From assembly GCF_016649425.1 (NCBI RefSeq), contig NZ_JADRCR010000003.1, positions 292,600 through 356,599 on the forward strand: a stretch of DNA of 64,000 nucleotides. The letters are read 5' to 3'. Made by a program: the position numbers and the translations under genes. The notes below the pieces were generated by a model that did no database searches, was not told where the DNA came from, and was given only the letters and a program-made list of their open reading frames with translations. Of the stretch, positions 9,224 to 20,541 are shown in pieces. How positions within the stretch are numbered: the stretch's first letter is position 1; each line of letters opens with the position of its first letter. This DNA is from Limnobaculum allomyrinae (lineage in GTDB: Bacteria > Pseudomonadota > Gammaproteobacteria > Enterobacterales > Enterobacteriaceae).

Positions 9224-10558
9224 TTAATGATCGACAAAAATAATCTTAATCAAAAACAGTAAAGCAACAATCAGTACACAAGGGCTAATTTCTCTCCAGC
9301 GGCCAACGCCCGCTTTCATCACACAATAAGAGATAAAACCTAAAGCAATCCCTTCGGTAATGGAGAAAGTAAACGGCATCATGACCGCAGTAATAAAGGC
9401 CGGCGTTGCTTCTGTTAAATCGTTCCACTTCACGCGAGACAAGCTGGAGGTCATTAAAACCCCCACATAAATCAGCGCACCGGCAACCGCATAAGGCTGA
9501 ACCATCTTAGCTAACGGTGACAGGAAAATAACTAACAGGAATAATAAACCTACCACTACTGCCGTCAGCCCGGTTCTGCCACCGACAGAAACACCGGAAG
9601 AACTTTCAATATAAGTAGAGATAGAAGATGTTCCGAAATAAGCCCCGGCGGTAGAGGTAATACTGTCTACCATCAGTGCCTGCTTCATACGCGGGAACTT
9701 ACCGTTTTCATCCGCCAGTCCAGCTTTGTCAGTTACCGCAATTAACGTACCGGAAGAGTCAAACAGGTTGATCAGCATAAAAGAGAAGATAATTCCGGCT
9801 AAACCAATATCCAGTGCCCCTTTTACATCTACCTGACCAACAATACTGGCAATACTTGGTGGTGTGGAGAATACCCCCTGATAGGTGACATCACCCACCA
9901 GCAGGCCAATACCCGTAGTAACCACAATGGAAATCAGTACTGCGGCATGAATATTTTTAGCTGCCAGAACGGCAATAATAAAGAAACCTAAAATACCCAA
10001 TGCAACGTTCAGAGAGGTCAGATTACCTATTGCTACTAAAGTATCTGGATTAGGCACAATAATACCGGCGTTTTTCAGCGCCATCATACCGATAAACAAA
10101 CCAATACCGCTGGTAATACCAACCCGTAAACTAACCGGAATACTGGAGATCATCCAATAACGAATTCGGAACAGAGTCAGTAACAGAAAACCAAAAGAAC
10201 CCCAGAAAATGGCGCCCATCGCAACTTGCCATGAATGACCCATCGCCCCGACAACCACAAAGGCAAAAAAGGCGTTTAGCCCCATAGCGGGAGCCAGAGC
10301 AACCGGCAAATTAGCTAAAACCCCCATAAAGATGCTACCAAATGCAGCAACCAGACAGGTGGTAACGAAAACGGCTTCGGTATCCATTCCTGCTACCCCT
10401 AAAATCTGAGGGTTAACAAAAACGATATAAACCATAGTTAAAAAGGTGGTGAAGCCAGCTACAATCTCAGTTCTTATGGTTGTACCATGTTGATTTAACT
10501 GAAATATGCGCTCTAGTAATCCTTGCCCATTAGCAGGTCCAGAAACTGGTTTGTTCAT
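9224..10558 (-). CDS. adeP: Adenine permease, NCS2/AzgA family
   Basis: A 444-residue polytopic inner-membrane protein of the AzgA-like branch of the nucleobase:cation symporter-2 family, close in length and sequence to E. coli AdeP (YieG, 445 residues). Family features visible include the N-terminal TEIVAGFTTFLTMVYI, ALAPAMGLNAFFAF in the substrate-site region, and the LFDSSGTL and SSSGVSVGGRTGLTA loops. It should import adenine with protons. The neighbour on the right is yieH, divergently transcribed over 256 bp; in E. coli yieG and yieH also lie in the same neighbourhood, which supports AdeP rather than its paralogue AdeQ (YicO). I saw no purine riboswitch in the leader. Confidence 0.9.
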   Translation of the reverse strand: MNKPVSGPANGQGLLERIFQLNQHGTTIRTEIVAGFTTFLTMVYIVFVNPQILGVAGMDTEAVFVTTCLVAAFGSIFMGVLANLPVALAPAMGLNAFFAFVVVGAMGHSWQVAMGAIFWGSFGFLLLTLFRIRYWMISSIPVSLRVGITSGIGLFIGMMALKNAGIIVPNPDTLVAIGNLTSLNVALGILGFFIIAVLAAKNIHAAVLISIVVTTGIGLLVGDVTYQGVFSTPPSIASIVGQVDVKGALDIGLAGIIFSFMLINLFDSSGTLIAVTDKAGLADENGKFPRMKQALMVDSITSTAGAYFGTSSISTYIESSSGVSVGGRTGLTAVVVGLLFLLVIFLSPLAKMVQPYAVAGALIYVGVLMTSSLSRVKWNDLTEATPAFITAVMMPFTFSITEGIALGFISYCVMKAGVGRWREISPCVLIVALLFLIKIIFVDH

Positions 10559-10814
10559 TTTGATATCCGGGAAAAAGATGAAGTAATGGAAAACTAAGCC
10601 GCTACATATACCAAAATACGCAATCGATTACATGATTTATTTAAGTTTTTATCATTAAGTTCTGGTTATGATGGGTCATTTTGTACTACAAACAATATGA
10701 TAAGTATCAAAAAATTCAAAATAAACAAAGATCTATCATTTTTTGAAACACTGTTTTAATATATACAATGCCACATGGCATGAAACACATTGGTCACTTG
10801 TAAAGGAATAAATT

Positions 10815-11483
10815 ATGCAACCGGTTGAATGCGTGCTGTTTGATAGTGATGGCACCTTAGTAGACAGCGAGATTTTATGTTGTGAATCTTTTTCTAACGT
10901 TTTTAAGAGCTATGGCATTCCCCTTTCCACAGAAGAATGCATAAAACAGTTTAAAGGAACCAATCTTTATAAGGTGTTTGCTCAAGTCAGAGAGACTTAT
11001 GGTCTCGATCAACCTGATGAAAAACTGGAGAAAGAATATCGGCAGGATATGGCACGGTTGTTCGAACTGAGCCTGAAGCCCATAGAAGGGATCCGCCCTT
11101 TGCTGGAAGGGATTACTGTTCCTATGGCCGTTGTTTCTAATGGGCCGGTGAGTAAAATGCAACACTCTCTGGGGCTAACCAAACTGATTGATTTCTTTGG
11201 CGACCATTTATATAGCGCTTTTGATATCCAGCGTTGGAAACCCGACCCGGCATTGCTGGCATTTGCCTGTGATAGCCTCGAGATTCCATTGGAAAAATGT
11301 ATTTTAGTTGAGGACTCCGTCGCAGGTGCTCATGCGGGTATTGCTGCCGGTATCCCGGTATTTTACTACTGTGCCGATCCACACAACCAGCCAATCGATC
11401 ACCCTCTGGTCACCACATTCTATAATATGAGTGAATTACCGGAGTTATGGAAAGAAAGAGGCTGGAATATTTATCAGTCGTAA
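10815..11483 (+). CDS. yieH: HAD phosphatase YieH (6-phosphogluconate phosphatase)
   Basis: A 222-residue cytoplasmic HAD-superfamily hydrolase. Motif I is FDSDGTLVDSE (nucleophile Asp10, acid/base Asp12), motif II is VVSNGP, the motif III lysine is in RWKPDPALL, and motif IV is ILVEDSVAGAHAGIAAG. The helical cap between motifs I and II and the C-terminal PELWKERGW match E. coli YieH (221 residues), which dephosphorylates 6-phosphogluconate and similar sugar phosphates. AAAGGA about 8 nt before the ATG serves as ribosome binding site. Substrate preference is taken from the E. coli orthologue. Confidence 0.88.
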   Translation: MQPVECVLFDSDGTLVDSEILCCESFSNVFKSYGIPLSTEECIKQFKGTNLYKVFAQVRETYGLDQPDEKLEKEYRQDMARLFELSLKPIEGIRPLLEGITVPMAVVSNGPVSKMQHSLGLTKLIDFFGDHLYSAFDIQRWKPDPALLAFACDSLEIPLEKCILVEDSVAGAHAGIAAGIPVFYYCADPHNQPIDHPLVTTFYNMSELPELWKERGWNIYQS

Positions 11484-11493
11484 AATTGATTTG

Positions 11494-11532
11494 CCGCCCT
11501 GTTTTAGCTGAATTCCAGTTTTAAAAGGGCGG
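11494..11532. terminator. Hairpin downstream of yieH
   Basis: CCGCCCT pairs with AGGGCGG around a 25 nt loop, 10 bp after the yieH stop. The T-tract after it is poor, so termination strength is uncertain. Confidence 0.45.
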
Positions 11533-11597
11533 TATTAGTGGCATTCTGAGACTGTGTATAAAACACTCACCATATTGCCACCTTATGCAGGTCAAAC

Positions 11598-12842
11598 ATG
11601 CCAACAGACGATCCCGACACGATAGAACTTTCTTCACCAGTTAACTGGCAGAGAAACCTGATGGTGGTTTGGATTGGATGTTTTCTCACCGGCGCAGCCT
11701 TTAGTCTGGTGATGCCTTTCTTACCCTTATATGTTGAACAACTCGGTATAACTGGCCACCGTGAACTAAATTTATGGTCAGGTCTGGTTTTCAGTATCAC
11801 CTTTCTATTTTCTGCTCTGGCTTCCCCTTTTTGGGGCGGGTTAGCGGATCGTCGTGGTCGAAAACTGATGCTGCTTCGCTCAGCACTCGGTATGGCAATC
11901 ATTATGGTGTTAATGGGGCTTGCTCAAAATATCTGGCAGTTCCTTGGGTTACGCGCAATGTTAGGGGTGTTGGGCGGATTTGTACCCAATGCTAATGCGC
12001 TGATCGCCACTCAGGTTCCCCGTAATCGCAGCGGATGGGCTCTGGGAACACTGTCAACCGGCGCCGTCAGCGGTGCGCTGTTAGGGCCACTGATTGGTGG
12101 TTTTCTGGCTGACCGTTATGGCCTGCGCCCGGTGTTCTTTATTACTGCCAGCGTACTGTTTATTTGCTTCCTGCTTACCTGGTATGCCGTTAAAGAGCAG
12201 TTCACCCGTGTCCACAAGAAGGATATGCTGAGTGGGCGACAAGTTTTTGCTTCATTAAAAAAACCAAAATTAGTATTGGGGTTATTTGTGACTACCATGA
12301 TTATTCAGGTAGCTACCGGCTCTATCGCCCCAATTCTGACCCTGTATGTGCGGGAAATATCGAATAATATTGAGAATCTGGCCTTTATCAGTGGATTTAT
12401 TGCTTCCGTTCCCGGATTTGCAGCCTTGTTGAGTGCACCACGATTAGGCAAATTAGGCGATCGCATCGGGCCGGAGCGTATTCTGATAGCCATGCTGATT
12501 TTTTCCATTCTGGTGCTGCTCCCCATGGCATTTGTACAAAATCCATGGCAATTGGCTGTATTACGTTTTCTGCTTGGGGTTGCTGATGGTGCGCTATTAC
12601 CCGCGGTACAAACGTTATTAATTTATAATTGCAGCAATCAGGTAGCTGGCCGAATATTTAGTTATAACCAATCATTTCGTGATATCGGCAACGTTAGTGG
12701 CCCATTACTGGGTTCCAGCGTTGCAGCAACTCTTGGATTTCGTGCAGTATTTATCGTTACTGCTATAGTGGTATTGTTTAATGCCATCTATTCTTACTGG
12801 TTTCTGGCAAGAAAAGTACATGAGCCCCCATCGGAAGAGTAA
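11598..12842 (+). CDS. mdtG: MFS multidrug efflux transporter MdtG
   Basis: A 414-residue, 12-helix major facilitator (DHA1 drug:H+ antiporter) in the inner membrane. The loop 2-3 signature [19 protein letters not shown] and the motif C stretch [20 protein letters not shown] are present, and the sequence tracks E. coli MdtG (408 residues) almost throughout, for example [20 protein letters not shown] and [14 protein letters not shown]. The family member in E. coli exports fosfomycin and deoxycholate when over-expressed; the natural substrate is not settled. In E. coli mdtG is far from this locus, so its position next to yieH is a rearrangement. A short SD-like CAGG precedes the ATG. Confidence 0.92.
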   Translation: MPTDDPDTIELSSPVNWQRNLMVVWIGCFLTGAAFSLVMPFLPLYVEQLGITGHRELNLWSGLVFSITFLFSALASPFWGGLADRRGRKLMLLRSALGMAIIMVLMGLAQNIWQFLGLRAMLGVLGGFVPNANALIATQVPRNRSGWALGTLSTGAVSGALLGPLIGGFLADRYGLRPVFFITASVLFICFLLTWYAVKEQFTRVHKKDMLSGRQVFASLKKPKLVLGLFVTTMIIQVATGSIAPILTLYVREISNNIENLAFISGFIASVPGFAALLSAPRLGKLGDRIGPERILIAMLIFSILVLLPMAFVQNPWQLAVLRFLLGVADGALLPAVQTLLIYNCSNQVAGRIFSYNQSFRDIGNVSGPLLGSSVAATLGFRAVFIVTAIVVLFNAIYSYWFLARKVHEPPSEE

Positions 12843-13020
12843 TTCATATCCAAAAAGGTGTTTCATTTGCCAGAACGATTGTCAGAGATTTGTTGTTTAT
12901 CCTAAATACTGAAAAATTTATCCGCAATTCGCCCGGATAGATAATTCCTATCTTATTTATTTAACTGGATTAAATACGTTATCGATTGCGTGTGATCATA
13001 ATATGGCGAAGAGTTTGTTA

Positions 13021-13069
13021 TTTTATCGCCCTTTATGGGATAAAATGAGACGTTATTCGTTAAATAACG
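13021..13069. promoter_or_regulatory. Paired dyads upstream of yieP, candidate operator
   Basis: Two dyads lie about 65-110 bp before yieP: TTTTATC/GATAAAA at 13021-13027 and 13039-13045, and CGTTATT-N5-AATAACG at 13051-13069. FadR-family regulators often bind such short palindromes in front of their own gene; autoregulation here is inference. The rest of the 12843-13133 spacer is AT-rich with nothing else I can name. Confidence 0.4.
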
Positions 13070-13133
13070 ATAAATAATAATTATTAAAAATCAAATAGTT
13101 TACATTGATAACCGCCAAAGGATACTTAACATA

Positions 13134-13853
13134 ATGCAATTTAATGTTCAGCAGCAGGCTGCCCATCGAAATCTGTCTTACCTGGTTGCAGAAAAGATAG
13201 CGCACCGCATTTTGTCTGGCGAATTTGCAGCAGAAAGCATACTGCCGGGCGAAAATGAACTGTGTGAAATTTATAGCGTTAGCAGAACTGCTATCAGAGA
13301 AGCCGTAAAAATGCTTACCGCTAAAGGAATGTTACTTGCCCGACCGCGGATTGGTACGCGAGTTATGCCTAAGTATTACTGGAATTTTCTCGATAAAGAT
13401 CTGCTTTCATGGTGGATTAGCAAAGATAACTTTTTTGAAGTCACTCAACACTTTGTGGTATTACGTCGGGCATTAGAACCTCAGGCAGCCGCTCTGGCTG
13501 CAATCAACGCCAGCAATGAACAGCGTTATCAACTTTCCCTCCTAATGGCAGAAATGCGTTCATTACATAAAGATTTCGACGCTGAAAAATGGATACAGGT
13601 AGATACGGAATTTCATAAGCTTATCTACAATGCCAGCTGTAATCCGCTTTTAACCTCTTTCTCCAGCCTGTTCAGTTCGGTATATCAAACCTACTTCCGA
13701 TCGGTTACTAATAATGAAGTTATCAAGCTGGAACACCATCAATCCATTGTTGATGCTATTCTAAAAAAGGACAGTGCAGAAGCACTCAAGGCCACGCAGG
13801 AATTATTAGAAAAGGATATTAAGATCTACAATATTGAATCAACCGCAGGATAA
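13134..13853 (+). CDS. yieP: GntR/FadR-family regulator YieP
   Basis: A 239-residue transcription factor. Residues about 15-80 form the GntR winged helix-turn-helix (LPGENELCEIYSVSRTAIRE is the recognition core). Residues 95-225 are the all-helical FCD ligand domain, with the acidic/histidine pattern expected for metal binding (D-x-x-F-H, then LEHHQSIVDAI). It closely matches E. coli YieP (230 residues). As in E. coli, it sits beside the hsrA transporter gene, here upstream with 3 bp between stop and start, so the two are almost certainly cotranscribed. The effector is unknown. Confidence 0.9.
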   Translation: MQFNVQQQAAHRNLSYLVAEKIAHRILSGEFAAESILPGENELCEIYSVSRTAIREAVKMLTAKGMLLARPRIGTRVMPKYYWNFLDKDLLSWWISKDNFFEVTQHFVVLRRALEPQAAALAAINASNEQRYQLSLLMAEMRSLHKDFDAEKWIQVDTEFHKLIYNASCNPLLTSFSSLFSSVYQTYFRSVTNNEVIKLEHHQSIVDAILKKDSAEALKATQELLEKDIKIYNIESTAG

Positions 13854-13856
13854 TGA

Positions 13857-15248
13857 ATGACTCAATCAGCACGTAGCGTAGCGGGTCTCCCCTGGATTGC
13901 TGCTACCGCGTTCTTTATGCAGGCTCTGGACGCCACCATATTAAATACGGCAATTCCAGCTATTGCTAAAAGCCTTAATCATTCCCCTCTGGCAATGCAG
14001 TCGGTCATTATTAGCTATACACTCACCGTTGCCATGTTGATTCCCATTAGCGGTTGGTTAGCCGATCGCTTTGGTACCCGCAAAGTTTTTATGATTTCCG
14101 TTTTACTGTTTGTGCTTGGCTCATTGTCTTGTGCCCTGTCACATTCACTATCAATGCTGGTTATCTCACGAATTATTCAGGGTGTGGGTGGAGCTATGAT
14201 GATGCCCGTTGCCCGCCTTGCACTGTTACGAGCCTATCCACGCAGTGAACTATTACCCGTATTAAATTTTGTCACCATACCCGGGCTGATCGGCCCTATT
14301 ATTGGCCCATTACTGGGAGGATGGCTAGTTACCTACGCCACCTGGCACTGGATATTCCTGATAAATATTCCTATCGGATTAGTAGGAATGTTTTATGCCC
14401 GTAAATATATGCCTGACTTTACCGTTCCTGGCCGTAAATTCGATATTTTAGGTTTTTTGCTGTTTGGCTTAAGTCTGGTGATGTTACTCAGTGGATTATC
14501 ACTGTTTAGCGAACGTATTGTTTCAACTCAGCTCGCCATATTGATCTTTATTTCAGGAATTATTCTACTCTTCCTGTATGTATGGCATGCACTTAGATAT
14601 CGATACCCGCTGTTTCACTTATCACTATTTAAGATCCGTACTTTCTCTGTCGGCATTCTGGGCAGCATCGTTTCACGTTTGGGAACCGGAAGCGTTCCGT
14701 TTCTGATGCCGCTAATGCTGCAAATAGGGTTTGGTTATTCAGCGCTGATAGCGGGTTGTATGATGGCACCAACGGCTATTGGCTCATTGCTGGCTAAATC
14801 GATAGTCACAAAAGTGCTGAATAAGTTTGGTTACCGCAACACTCTGATTGGCGTGACTCTGCTAATTGGCGCAATGATCGCTCAATTCTCCTTACAAGAT
14901 CCGGCAGAGCCGCTCTGGATGCTGATTATTCCACTGTTTCTTATGGGAATGGTGATGTCTATACAGTTTACCGCCATGAATACCATCACGCTGGGCGATT
15001 TAACCGACAAAACTGCCAGTTCCGGTAATAGCCTGATGGCAGTAACCCAACAGCTATCCATCAGCTTTGGCGTCGCGGTCAGTGCAACGGTACTTCACGC
15101 TTACGAAACCTTCTCCAGCGGAAACACCATCGACCACTTCCACTACACCTTCATCACCATGGGCGTTATCACCTTCTTATCCTCGCTGGTATTTATCATG
15201 CTAAAACCTGGCGATGGAGATAATTTGATAACGGGAAGGAAGGGGTAA
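13857..15248 (+). CDS. hsrA: MFS transporter HsrA (DHA2 family, 14 helices)
   Basis: A 463-residue inner-membrane transporter of the EmrB/QacA (DHA2) group. The N-terminal [18 protein letters not shown] motif, the loop 2-3 motif [13 protein letters not shown] and motif C ([16 protein letters not shown]) are all visible. It follows E. coli HsrA (YieO, 475 residues) along its length; that protein is a putative efflux pump with no settled substrate. It starts 3 bp after yieP and probably shares its promoter. In E. coli the rbs operon separates kup from hsrA; here kup follows directly, with only a dispersed repeat between. Confidence 0.9.
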   Translation: MTQSARSVAGLPWIAATAFFMQALDATILNTAIPAIAKSLNHSPLAMQSVIISYTLTVAMLIPISGWLADRFGTRKVFMISVLLFVLGSLSCALSHSLSMLVISRIIQGVGGAMMMPVARLALLRAYPRSELLPVLNFVTIPGLIGPIIGPLLGGWLVTYATWHWIFLINIPIGLVGMFYARKYMPDFTVPGRKFDILGFLLFGLSLVMLLSGLSLFSERIVSTQLAILIFISGIILLFLYVWHALRYRYPLFHLSLFKIRTFSVGILGSIVSRLGTGSVPFLMPLMLQIGFGYSALIAGCMMAPTAIGSLLAKSIVTKVLNKFGYRNTLIGVTLLIGAMIAQFSLQDPAEPLWMLIIPLFLMGMVMSIQFTAMNTITLGDLTDKTASSGNSLMAVTQQLSISFGVAVSATVLHAYETFSSGNTIDHFHYTFITMGVITFLSSLVFIMLKPGDGDNLITGRKG

Positions 15249-15300
15249 TAGACAAAAATATATCTACAAGAATATTTTGTTTTAACAAAGCTAATCGTCG

Positions 15301-15445
15301 GGAGAGGCCGCTGTTGGGGTCGTAGCAGCTTTAGCTGCCGGAGCGCCCCTAAGCGGACTAGGCCCGACGCACTCCCAACTTAAGTACTGATGGTTTTCCG
15401 GCCGAGCACAATGCTCATATAACCACATAGTTATCACGGCCGGAA
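15301..15445. repeat. Dispersed palindromic repeat, copy A
   Basis: The right part is a hairpin: TTCCGGCCG (15396-15404) pairs with CGGCCGGAA (15437-15445) across 32 nt. The left arm (15301-15395, with GGGGTCG, GCCCGACGC and AACTTAAG) is a shorter, diverged form of the arm in copies C and D. It lies between the convergent hsrA and kup genes. AAAGCTAAT just left and AAAGCTGAT just right of the element may be a target-site duplication, but the right one resembles the end of copy B and could belong to the element. Confidence 0.8.
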
Positions 15446-15488
15446 CATTCACAAAAGCTGATTAAATATCTATAACAAAACCCACGTT

Positions 15489-17357
15489 CTATATATCTAT
15501 CTGCGTCCCCAACTCAATCACCCTGTTCGGCGGTATCTTAAACTGATCCGGAGCCCGCAGCGCATTACGATTAAGTGCCAGAAACAGCTGCCCTCTGATT
15601 TTTAAATACCATGGACGTTTACTTAGTTTCACTGACTCATGAGAAAGGAAGAATGACGTTTCCTCCATGCTAAACGACAGTCCTTCCAGGCCACACAAAT
15701 AAAAGATATTTTCAACATTTGGCGTTTCTTTATAGCCATAACTGGAGACGACCCGCCAAAACGACGGTGAAAGCTGCTCAATCGTCACCCGCTGAACGTT
15801 GTGTACATAAGGCGTATCGACGGTTTTTATCGTCATTAATATCACTCTCTCATGCAACACTTTGTTATGGGTTAAATTATGTAGCAAAGAGAATGGAATA
15901 ACGTTGGTTGTGCGGATCATAAACACTGCCGTTCCCTTCACTCGCGTAGGCGGATTCTTTTCCAGCGAAGCAATCAACGCTTCCAGAGAGTTACCATGCT
16001 CATGTATACGGCGCAGCAGCCGAAACCGCTCACTTTTCCAGGAAGTCATCACAATAAACATACACAGCCCCAGCAACAACGGTAACCAACCACCGGAGAA
16101 CACCTTAACGGCGTTAGCTGAGAACAGTGGAATATCAACGCACAGTAAAACAGCCAGAATAGTTACGGTCGCAATACGCGGCCAGTGCCAGTTTTGATTA
16201 GCCACAATACAAGAGAGGATCGAGGTGATTACCATCGTTCCGGTTACGGCTATACCGTAAGCGGCAGCAAGATTACTGGAATGTTTGAAAGTCACTATCA
16301 CCAGTACTACAGCGATATATAACAGCCAGTTAATCACCGGAATATAAATTTGCCCGGCCTCCATATCAGAGGTGTGCAAAATTTTCATCGGTGGTAAATA
16401 ACCTAAATGCACCGCCTGTCGGGTCAGAGAGAAAACACCTGAGATAACCGCCTGAGAGGCAATAACCGTAGCCAGTGCGGCCAAAATCAACAGTGGAATT
16501 AACGCCCAATCCGGAGCCAACAGGAAGAAAGGGTTCTTTATCGCTTCCGGACTTCTTAACAACAAAGCTCCCTGGCCAAAGTAGTTCAGAACCAGACAAG
16601 GCAATACTACGGTAAACCAGGCATAGCGAATGGGCATTTTGCCAAAGTGCCCCATATCTGCGTACAACGCTTCCACACCGGTAATCGCCAGAACGACAGC
16701 GCCAAGAGCAAAAAATGATAATGCCTTATATTCAAGGAAAAAGCCGATCGCCCAGGAAGGATTAAGCGCATACAGCACTTCCGGACTGGCGATGACGCTG
16801 CGAACCCCCAATAAACCAATAACAAAAAACCAAAGCAGCATCACCGGAGCAAATACTTTACTGATACCGCTGGTTCCGTGTTTCTGAATACAAAAAAGAA
16901 TGGTTAAAACCACCACCGCACAAGGAACAATATAAGCATCAAGTGAAGGTGCCAGAATCTCCAGCCCTTCCAGTGCAGACATCACGGAAACTGCCGGGGT
17001 AATGACGACTTCACCATAAAAGAAGCTGCCACCAATCAGCCCGATAATGACCACAAATGCGGTTTTTTTATCACTGGCATACCTGCCTGCCAGAGACATT
17101 AACGTCAGAATCCCACCTTCACCGGCGTTATCCGCCCGCATAACAAAACTCAGGTACTTAAGGGATACCACCAAAATAAGCATCCAGAAGATTAATGACA
17201 GGAAACCAAAAATGACATCTGGTTCAACGCTAAATCCGTAATAGCCTGAGAAACATTCCCTTAAGGTATAAAGAGGACTGGTACCTATATCACCATAAAC
17301 CACACCTATTGTGGCTAACATGGTTGCCGGCAACGAGCGTTTATTATCTGTACTCAT
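15489..17357 (-). CDS. kup: Low-affinity potassium uptake protein Kup
   Basis: A 622-residue protein, the same length as E. coli Kup (TrkD). It is a K+/H+ symporter of the KUP/HAK/KT family with about 12 membrane helices in the first 440 residues. It begins with the family hallmark [17 protein letters not shown] and includes [18 protein letters not shown] and [19 protein letters not shown], followed by a cytoplasmic C-terminal domain of about 180 residues. It is transcribed away from ravA over a 212 bp shared spacer (17358-17569). Gene order kup-ravA-viaA-asnA is the ancestral enteric order. Confidence 0.95.
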   Translation of the reverse strand: MSTDNKRSLPATMLATIGVVYGDIGTSPLYTLRECFSGYYGFSVEPDVIFGFLSLIFWMLILVVSLKYLSFVMRADNAGEGGILTLMSLAGRYASDKKTAFVVIIGLIGGSFFYGEVVITPAVSVMSALEGLEILAPSLDAYIVPCAVVVLTILFCIQKHGTSGISKVFAPVMLLWFFVIGLLGVRSVIASPEVLYALNPSWAIGFFLEYKALSFFALGAVVLAITGVEALYADMGHFGKMPIRYAWFTVVLPCLVLNYFGQGALLLRSPEAIKNPFFLLAPDWALIPLLILAALATVIASQAVISGVFSLTRQAVHLGYLPPMKILHTSDMEAGQIYIPVINWLLYIAVVLVIVTFKHSSNLAAAYGIAVTGTMVITSILSCIVANQNWHWPRIATVTILAVLLCVDIPLFSANAVKVFSGGWLPLLLGLCMFIVMTSWKSERFRLLRRIHEHGNSLEALIASLEKNPPTRVKGTAVFMIRTTNVIPFSLLHNLTHNKVLHERVILMTIKTVDTPYVHNVQRVTIEQLSPSFWRVVSSYGYKETPNVENIFYLCGLEGLSFSMEETSFFLSHESVKLSKRPWYLKIRGQLFLALNRNALRAPDQFKIPPNRVIELGTQIDI

Positions 17358-17527
17358 AAGTGCTTCTTGTATCCGCGTTTTAATACGGTGGTTGGAGAAC
17401 CAAAGGCATAATGATCAATATCTGCTTTATATAAAGCAGATACCAATAATATATTTCATAACGACTTTTAATTTTCCCTGATAGCTCTATTTTAGTTGGA
17501 AAGTAAAAGTATTACTAATCATTGATC

Positions 17528-17536
17528 TGCTATAAT
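17528..17536 (+). promoter_or_regulatory. Extended -10 element for ravA-viaA
   Basis: TGCTATAAT is a perfect extended -10 ending 33 bp before the chosen ravA ATG. No convincing -35 hexamer lies 16-18 bp upstream, which fits an extended -10 or sigma-S-type promoter. E. coli ravA-viaA is reported to be sigma-S dependent. Confidence 0.5.
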
Positions 17537-17569
17537 TTTTTAACTAATTATTATTCAGTTGTTTTCATC

Positions 17570-19093
17570 ATGCTTAAATCTAAATACCTGTCGGAACGAA
17601 TAACCCGTTTAAGCAGTATCCTTGAAACCGATCTTTATGAACGCCAACATGTCATAAGACTTTGTCTGTTAGCCGCGCTGTGTGGGGAAAGTGTCTTCCT
17701 GTTAGGGCCACCGGGTATTGCCAAAAGTATGATAGCTCGCCGATTAAAATACTCATTTAAACAGGCCAATGCTTTTGAATATTTGATGACGCGTTTTTCA
17801 ACGCCGGAAGAAGTATTTGGGCCATTATCTATTCAGGCATTAAAAGAAGATGGTCGATATATTAGATTAACTAAAAACTATCTACCTGAAGCTGAAATAG
17901 TTTTCTTAGATGAAATATGGAAAGCAGGCCCGGCAATCCTGAATACATTACTAACGGCAATAAACGAAAGACATTTTCGCAATGGTGATACCGAAGTTGC
18001 TATGCCATTGCGATTATTAGTCACTGCTTCTAACGAACTGCCTGAAGAAGATAACAGCCTTGAAGCTTTGTATGACAGGATGTTAATCCGTTTATCGCTA
18101 AATAATATTCAGGATAAAGCTAACTTTTTATCGATGATTAATCATCAAAGCAGTGAAAAGCTCAATTCTGCCATTGAATCATTAAGCATCAGTGATGAAG
18201 AGTATGTTGAATGGCAACAACAAATTAATCAGATAAAATTACCTGATGAGGTATTTGAACTCATCTATTTACTGCGCCAAAACCTCAATGCTTTGAATAA
18301 TGGCCCTTATATATCTGACCGCCGTTGGAAAAAAGCCATTCGACTGTTACAAGCCAGCGCATTTTTTAGTGACAGAGATGCCATAAGCCCTGTCGATCTT
18401 ATCTTATTAAAAGATTGCCTGTGGCACGACATTAATTCTTTATCGCTGGTAGAACATCAAATTGAGCTGTTAATGACTGAAAAAGCATTTCATCAGCAAA
18501 GTATTACATTACAAATTCAACAAATTAACGCTGACTGGCTAAAATACAAACAACAGCAATCTAATCAGTTATCTTTAAAGTTAGAACGCAAAACTACTCT
18601 GTTTAACCGTAAACAAACCTATGTATTACCCGCAAATATCACTGACCCTAAGATAACATTATTATTACAAACACCGTTAAAATTACACGGTATTGAAGTA
18701 ACACACATTGTTATTGAAAAACAGCAAATTGAATTATGGTTAACCAAAGGTGAATCGCCAAAAGGTAAACTTAACGGTATTGGTTTTTCACAATCTTTGG
18801 ATATGACCGTTGATGATAATTTACAACTCATTATCCGGGATTTAAGTTTATCCCCTTCTATTCTGTCGCTGTCAGACAAAAACTTTCATATCCAACCAAC
18901 AGAAGAGTTAGTTCAACGGCTGGAAAATACTCAGTCCAGACTAAACCAGCAGCGTAAATATTTTACCGATGCTCAACCCTGCCTGTTTATTAATAAGCAG
19001 TGGCTGGAAAAGATTGAAGCCAGTCTGTTTTCGGTACATGAAGAAATCAGCAAACAAAAACAGCGTTTTTCCGGGGCTGAACCGTCATTATGA
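17570..19093 (+). CDS. ravA: MoxR-family AAA+ ATPase RavA
   Basis: A 507-residue protein if it starts at the ATG at 17570, which aligns with the E. coli RavA N-terminus (ERITRLSS). An in-frame TTG at 17522 would overlap the -10 element and is not used. The AAA+ core has Walker A GPPGIAKS (residues 46-53), Walker B VFLDEIW, a sensor 1 TASNE and [15 protein letters not shown]-terminal region of about 190 residues corresponds to the LARA/triple-helical domains that bind the lysine decarboxylase LdcI in E. coli. It acts as a hexamer in the cytoplasm with the VWA protein ViaA, linked to respiratory complexes and aminoglycoside sensitivity. The SD is weak. The stop overlaps the viaA start by 4 bp (ATGA). 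Confidence 0.93.
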   Translation: MLKSKYLSERITRLSSILETDLYERQHVIRLCLLAALCGESVFLLGPPGIAKSMIARRLKYSFKQANAFEYLMTRFSTPEEVFGPLSIQALKEDGRYIRLTKNYLPEAEIVFLDEIWKAGPAILNTLLTAINERHFRNGDTEVAMPLRLLVTASNELPEEDNSLEALYDRMLIRLSLNNIQDKANFLSMINHQSSEKLNSAIESLSISDEEYVEWQQQINQIKLPDEVFELIYLLRQNLNALNNGPYISDRRWKKAIRLLQASAFFSDRDAISPVDLILLKDCLWHDINSLSLVEHQIELLMTEKAFHQQSITLQIQQINADWLKYKQQQSNQLSLKLERKTTLFNRKQTYVLPANITDPKITLLLQTPLKLHGIEVTHIVIEKQQIELWLTKGESPKGKLNGIGFSQSLDMTVDDNLQLIIRDLSLSPSILSLSDKNFHIQPTEELVQRLENTQSRLNQQRKYFTDAQPCLFINKQWLEKIEASLFSVHEEISKQKQRFSGAEPSL

Positions 19094-20541
19094 GCCTGCA
19101 AACTATCGAATTATTACTTTCTATCAGTGAAAGCGAAATAATCGAAGAATTGCTTATAGGCCTGTTGGCTGCGCCTCAGCTGGCTATCTTTTTTGAAAAG
19201 TATCCCAAAATCAGAAATGCATTTAACAAAGAGGTTTCTGGCTGGAAGATAAAACTTCAGGATAAGTTGCAGCAATCAGAGGTACCTGCAGCTATTTCTG
19301 CAGAATTTGCGCTCTATAAACAAAGTATCTCTTCAGAAAACACACTGTTCTTTGAACAGTTGGATGATGTTATTCAACAGCTTGAGGTACTCCATTCCCC
19401 TTTCTTTGAGCGAGCTAAAAAGCTTTCAGCCACTGCTGAGCATCGCAATGAGAGCTTTCGCAGCCTTTTTCTGCATCAGTGGCGAAAAAGCCTTTCAGTT
19501 CAGGTTACCACATTACATAAATCACTAATTGAAGGTGACTGGGAGCAGTTAATCTCTCAACTTCAGGATCGTCTGGCCATTAACAGCGCGCTGGAGCCCT
19601 TTTTGGTGGAAAACGATCGGAGTTCTGGTCACCTGTGGGATATGAGCCGCGGAGAAAAATACCGTTCTGACTGCAACACGTTAATTGAATACGGTAAGTT
19701 TCTGGCGCAACAGCCCGAATTACAAAAGCTGGCTGAGCAATTGGGCAGAAGCTATCAACCCACCTCTGTCGATCGTAAAGATACTCAATATGAAAAGTAT
19801 CGTGTCATGGTCAGAGAGCCGGCAACATTGCCTGAAAGTGTTAATGGTATCTTCCAAAGCAGCGATATCGTCAGAATGCTACCTACTGAAATGGTGCTGT
19901 TGAATATTGATGAACTGGAAATAGAATTTTACCGGCGTTTTTTAGAGCAGCAACTGCTGACCTATCAGCTAAAAGGCGATGTGTGGCGCGAACAAGTAAA
20001 AGTAAGGGCTATTTCTAAAACCATCAATGAACAGCTTCCCAGAGGGCCATTTATTGTTTGTGTTGATACGTCAGGATCGATGGGCGGCTTTAATGAACAG
20101 TGTGCCAAAGCATTTTGTCTGGCGTTATTACGCATAGCTATGGCTGACAATCGGCGCTGCTATATCTTACTTTTCTCTACCGAAGTGGTGCATTACGAGC
20201 TGACATCATCAACGGGTATCAGTGAAGCCATTCGTTTTCTAAGCCAGCGCTTTAGAGGTGGTACCGATCTGGCAGCCTGCTTATCCGAAACGGTAGAAAA
20301 GCTAAACCAGCAGGATTGGATCGATGCCGATGTAGTGATCGTCTCTGATTTTATTGCACAACGTTTACCAGAAAATTTAATCAGTCAGATAAAAAATAAA
20401 CAAAAAAAACATAACCACCGTTTTCACGCGGTGGCTATGTCTAAACACGGTAAACCAAACATTATGAAAATCTTCGATCACGTTTGGCGTTTTGATACCG
20501 GACTTGGCCAGCGGTTACGTCGCCGCTGGCGTGCTGATTAA
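19090..20541 (+). CDS. viaA: VWA-domain partner protein ViaA
   Basis: A 483-residue protein, the same length as E. coli ViaA. The C-terminal von Willebrand factor A domain starts near residue 320 with the MIDAS motif DTSGS (Asp326), followed by GGTDLAACL and VIVSDF, which complete the metal site. The N-terminal 300 residues are helical. It stimulates the RavA ATPase and, in E. coli, associates with fumarate reductase and Nuo. Translation is coupled to ravA by the 4 bp overlap. The stop codon abuts the stop codon of the convergent asnA with no base between them. Confidence 0.93.
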   Translation: MSLQTIELLLSISESEIIEELLIGLLAAPQLAIFFEKYPKIRNAFNKEVSGWKIKLQDKLQQSEVPAAISAEFALYKQSISSENTLFFEQLDDVIQQLEVLHSPFFERAKKLSATAEHRNESFRSLFLHQWRKSLSVQVTTLHKSLIEGDWEQLISQLQDRLAINSALEPFLVENDRSSGHLWDMSRGEKYRSDCNTLIEYGKFLAQQPELQKLAEQLGRSYQPTSVDRKDTQYEKYRVMVREPATLPESVNGIFQSSDIVRMLPTEMVLLNIDELEIEFYRRFLEQQLLTYQLKGDVWREQVKVRAISKTINEQLPRGPFIVCVDTSGSMGGFNEQCAKAFCLALLRIAMADNRRCYILLFSTEVVHYELTSSTGISEAIRFLSQRFRGGTDLAACLSETVEKLNQQDWIDADVVIVSDFIAQRLPENLISQIKNKQKKHNHRFHAVAMSKHGKPNIMKIFDHVWRFDTGLGQRLRRRWRAD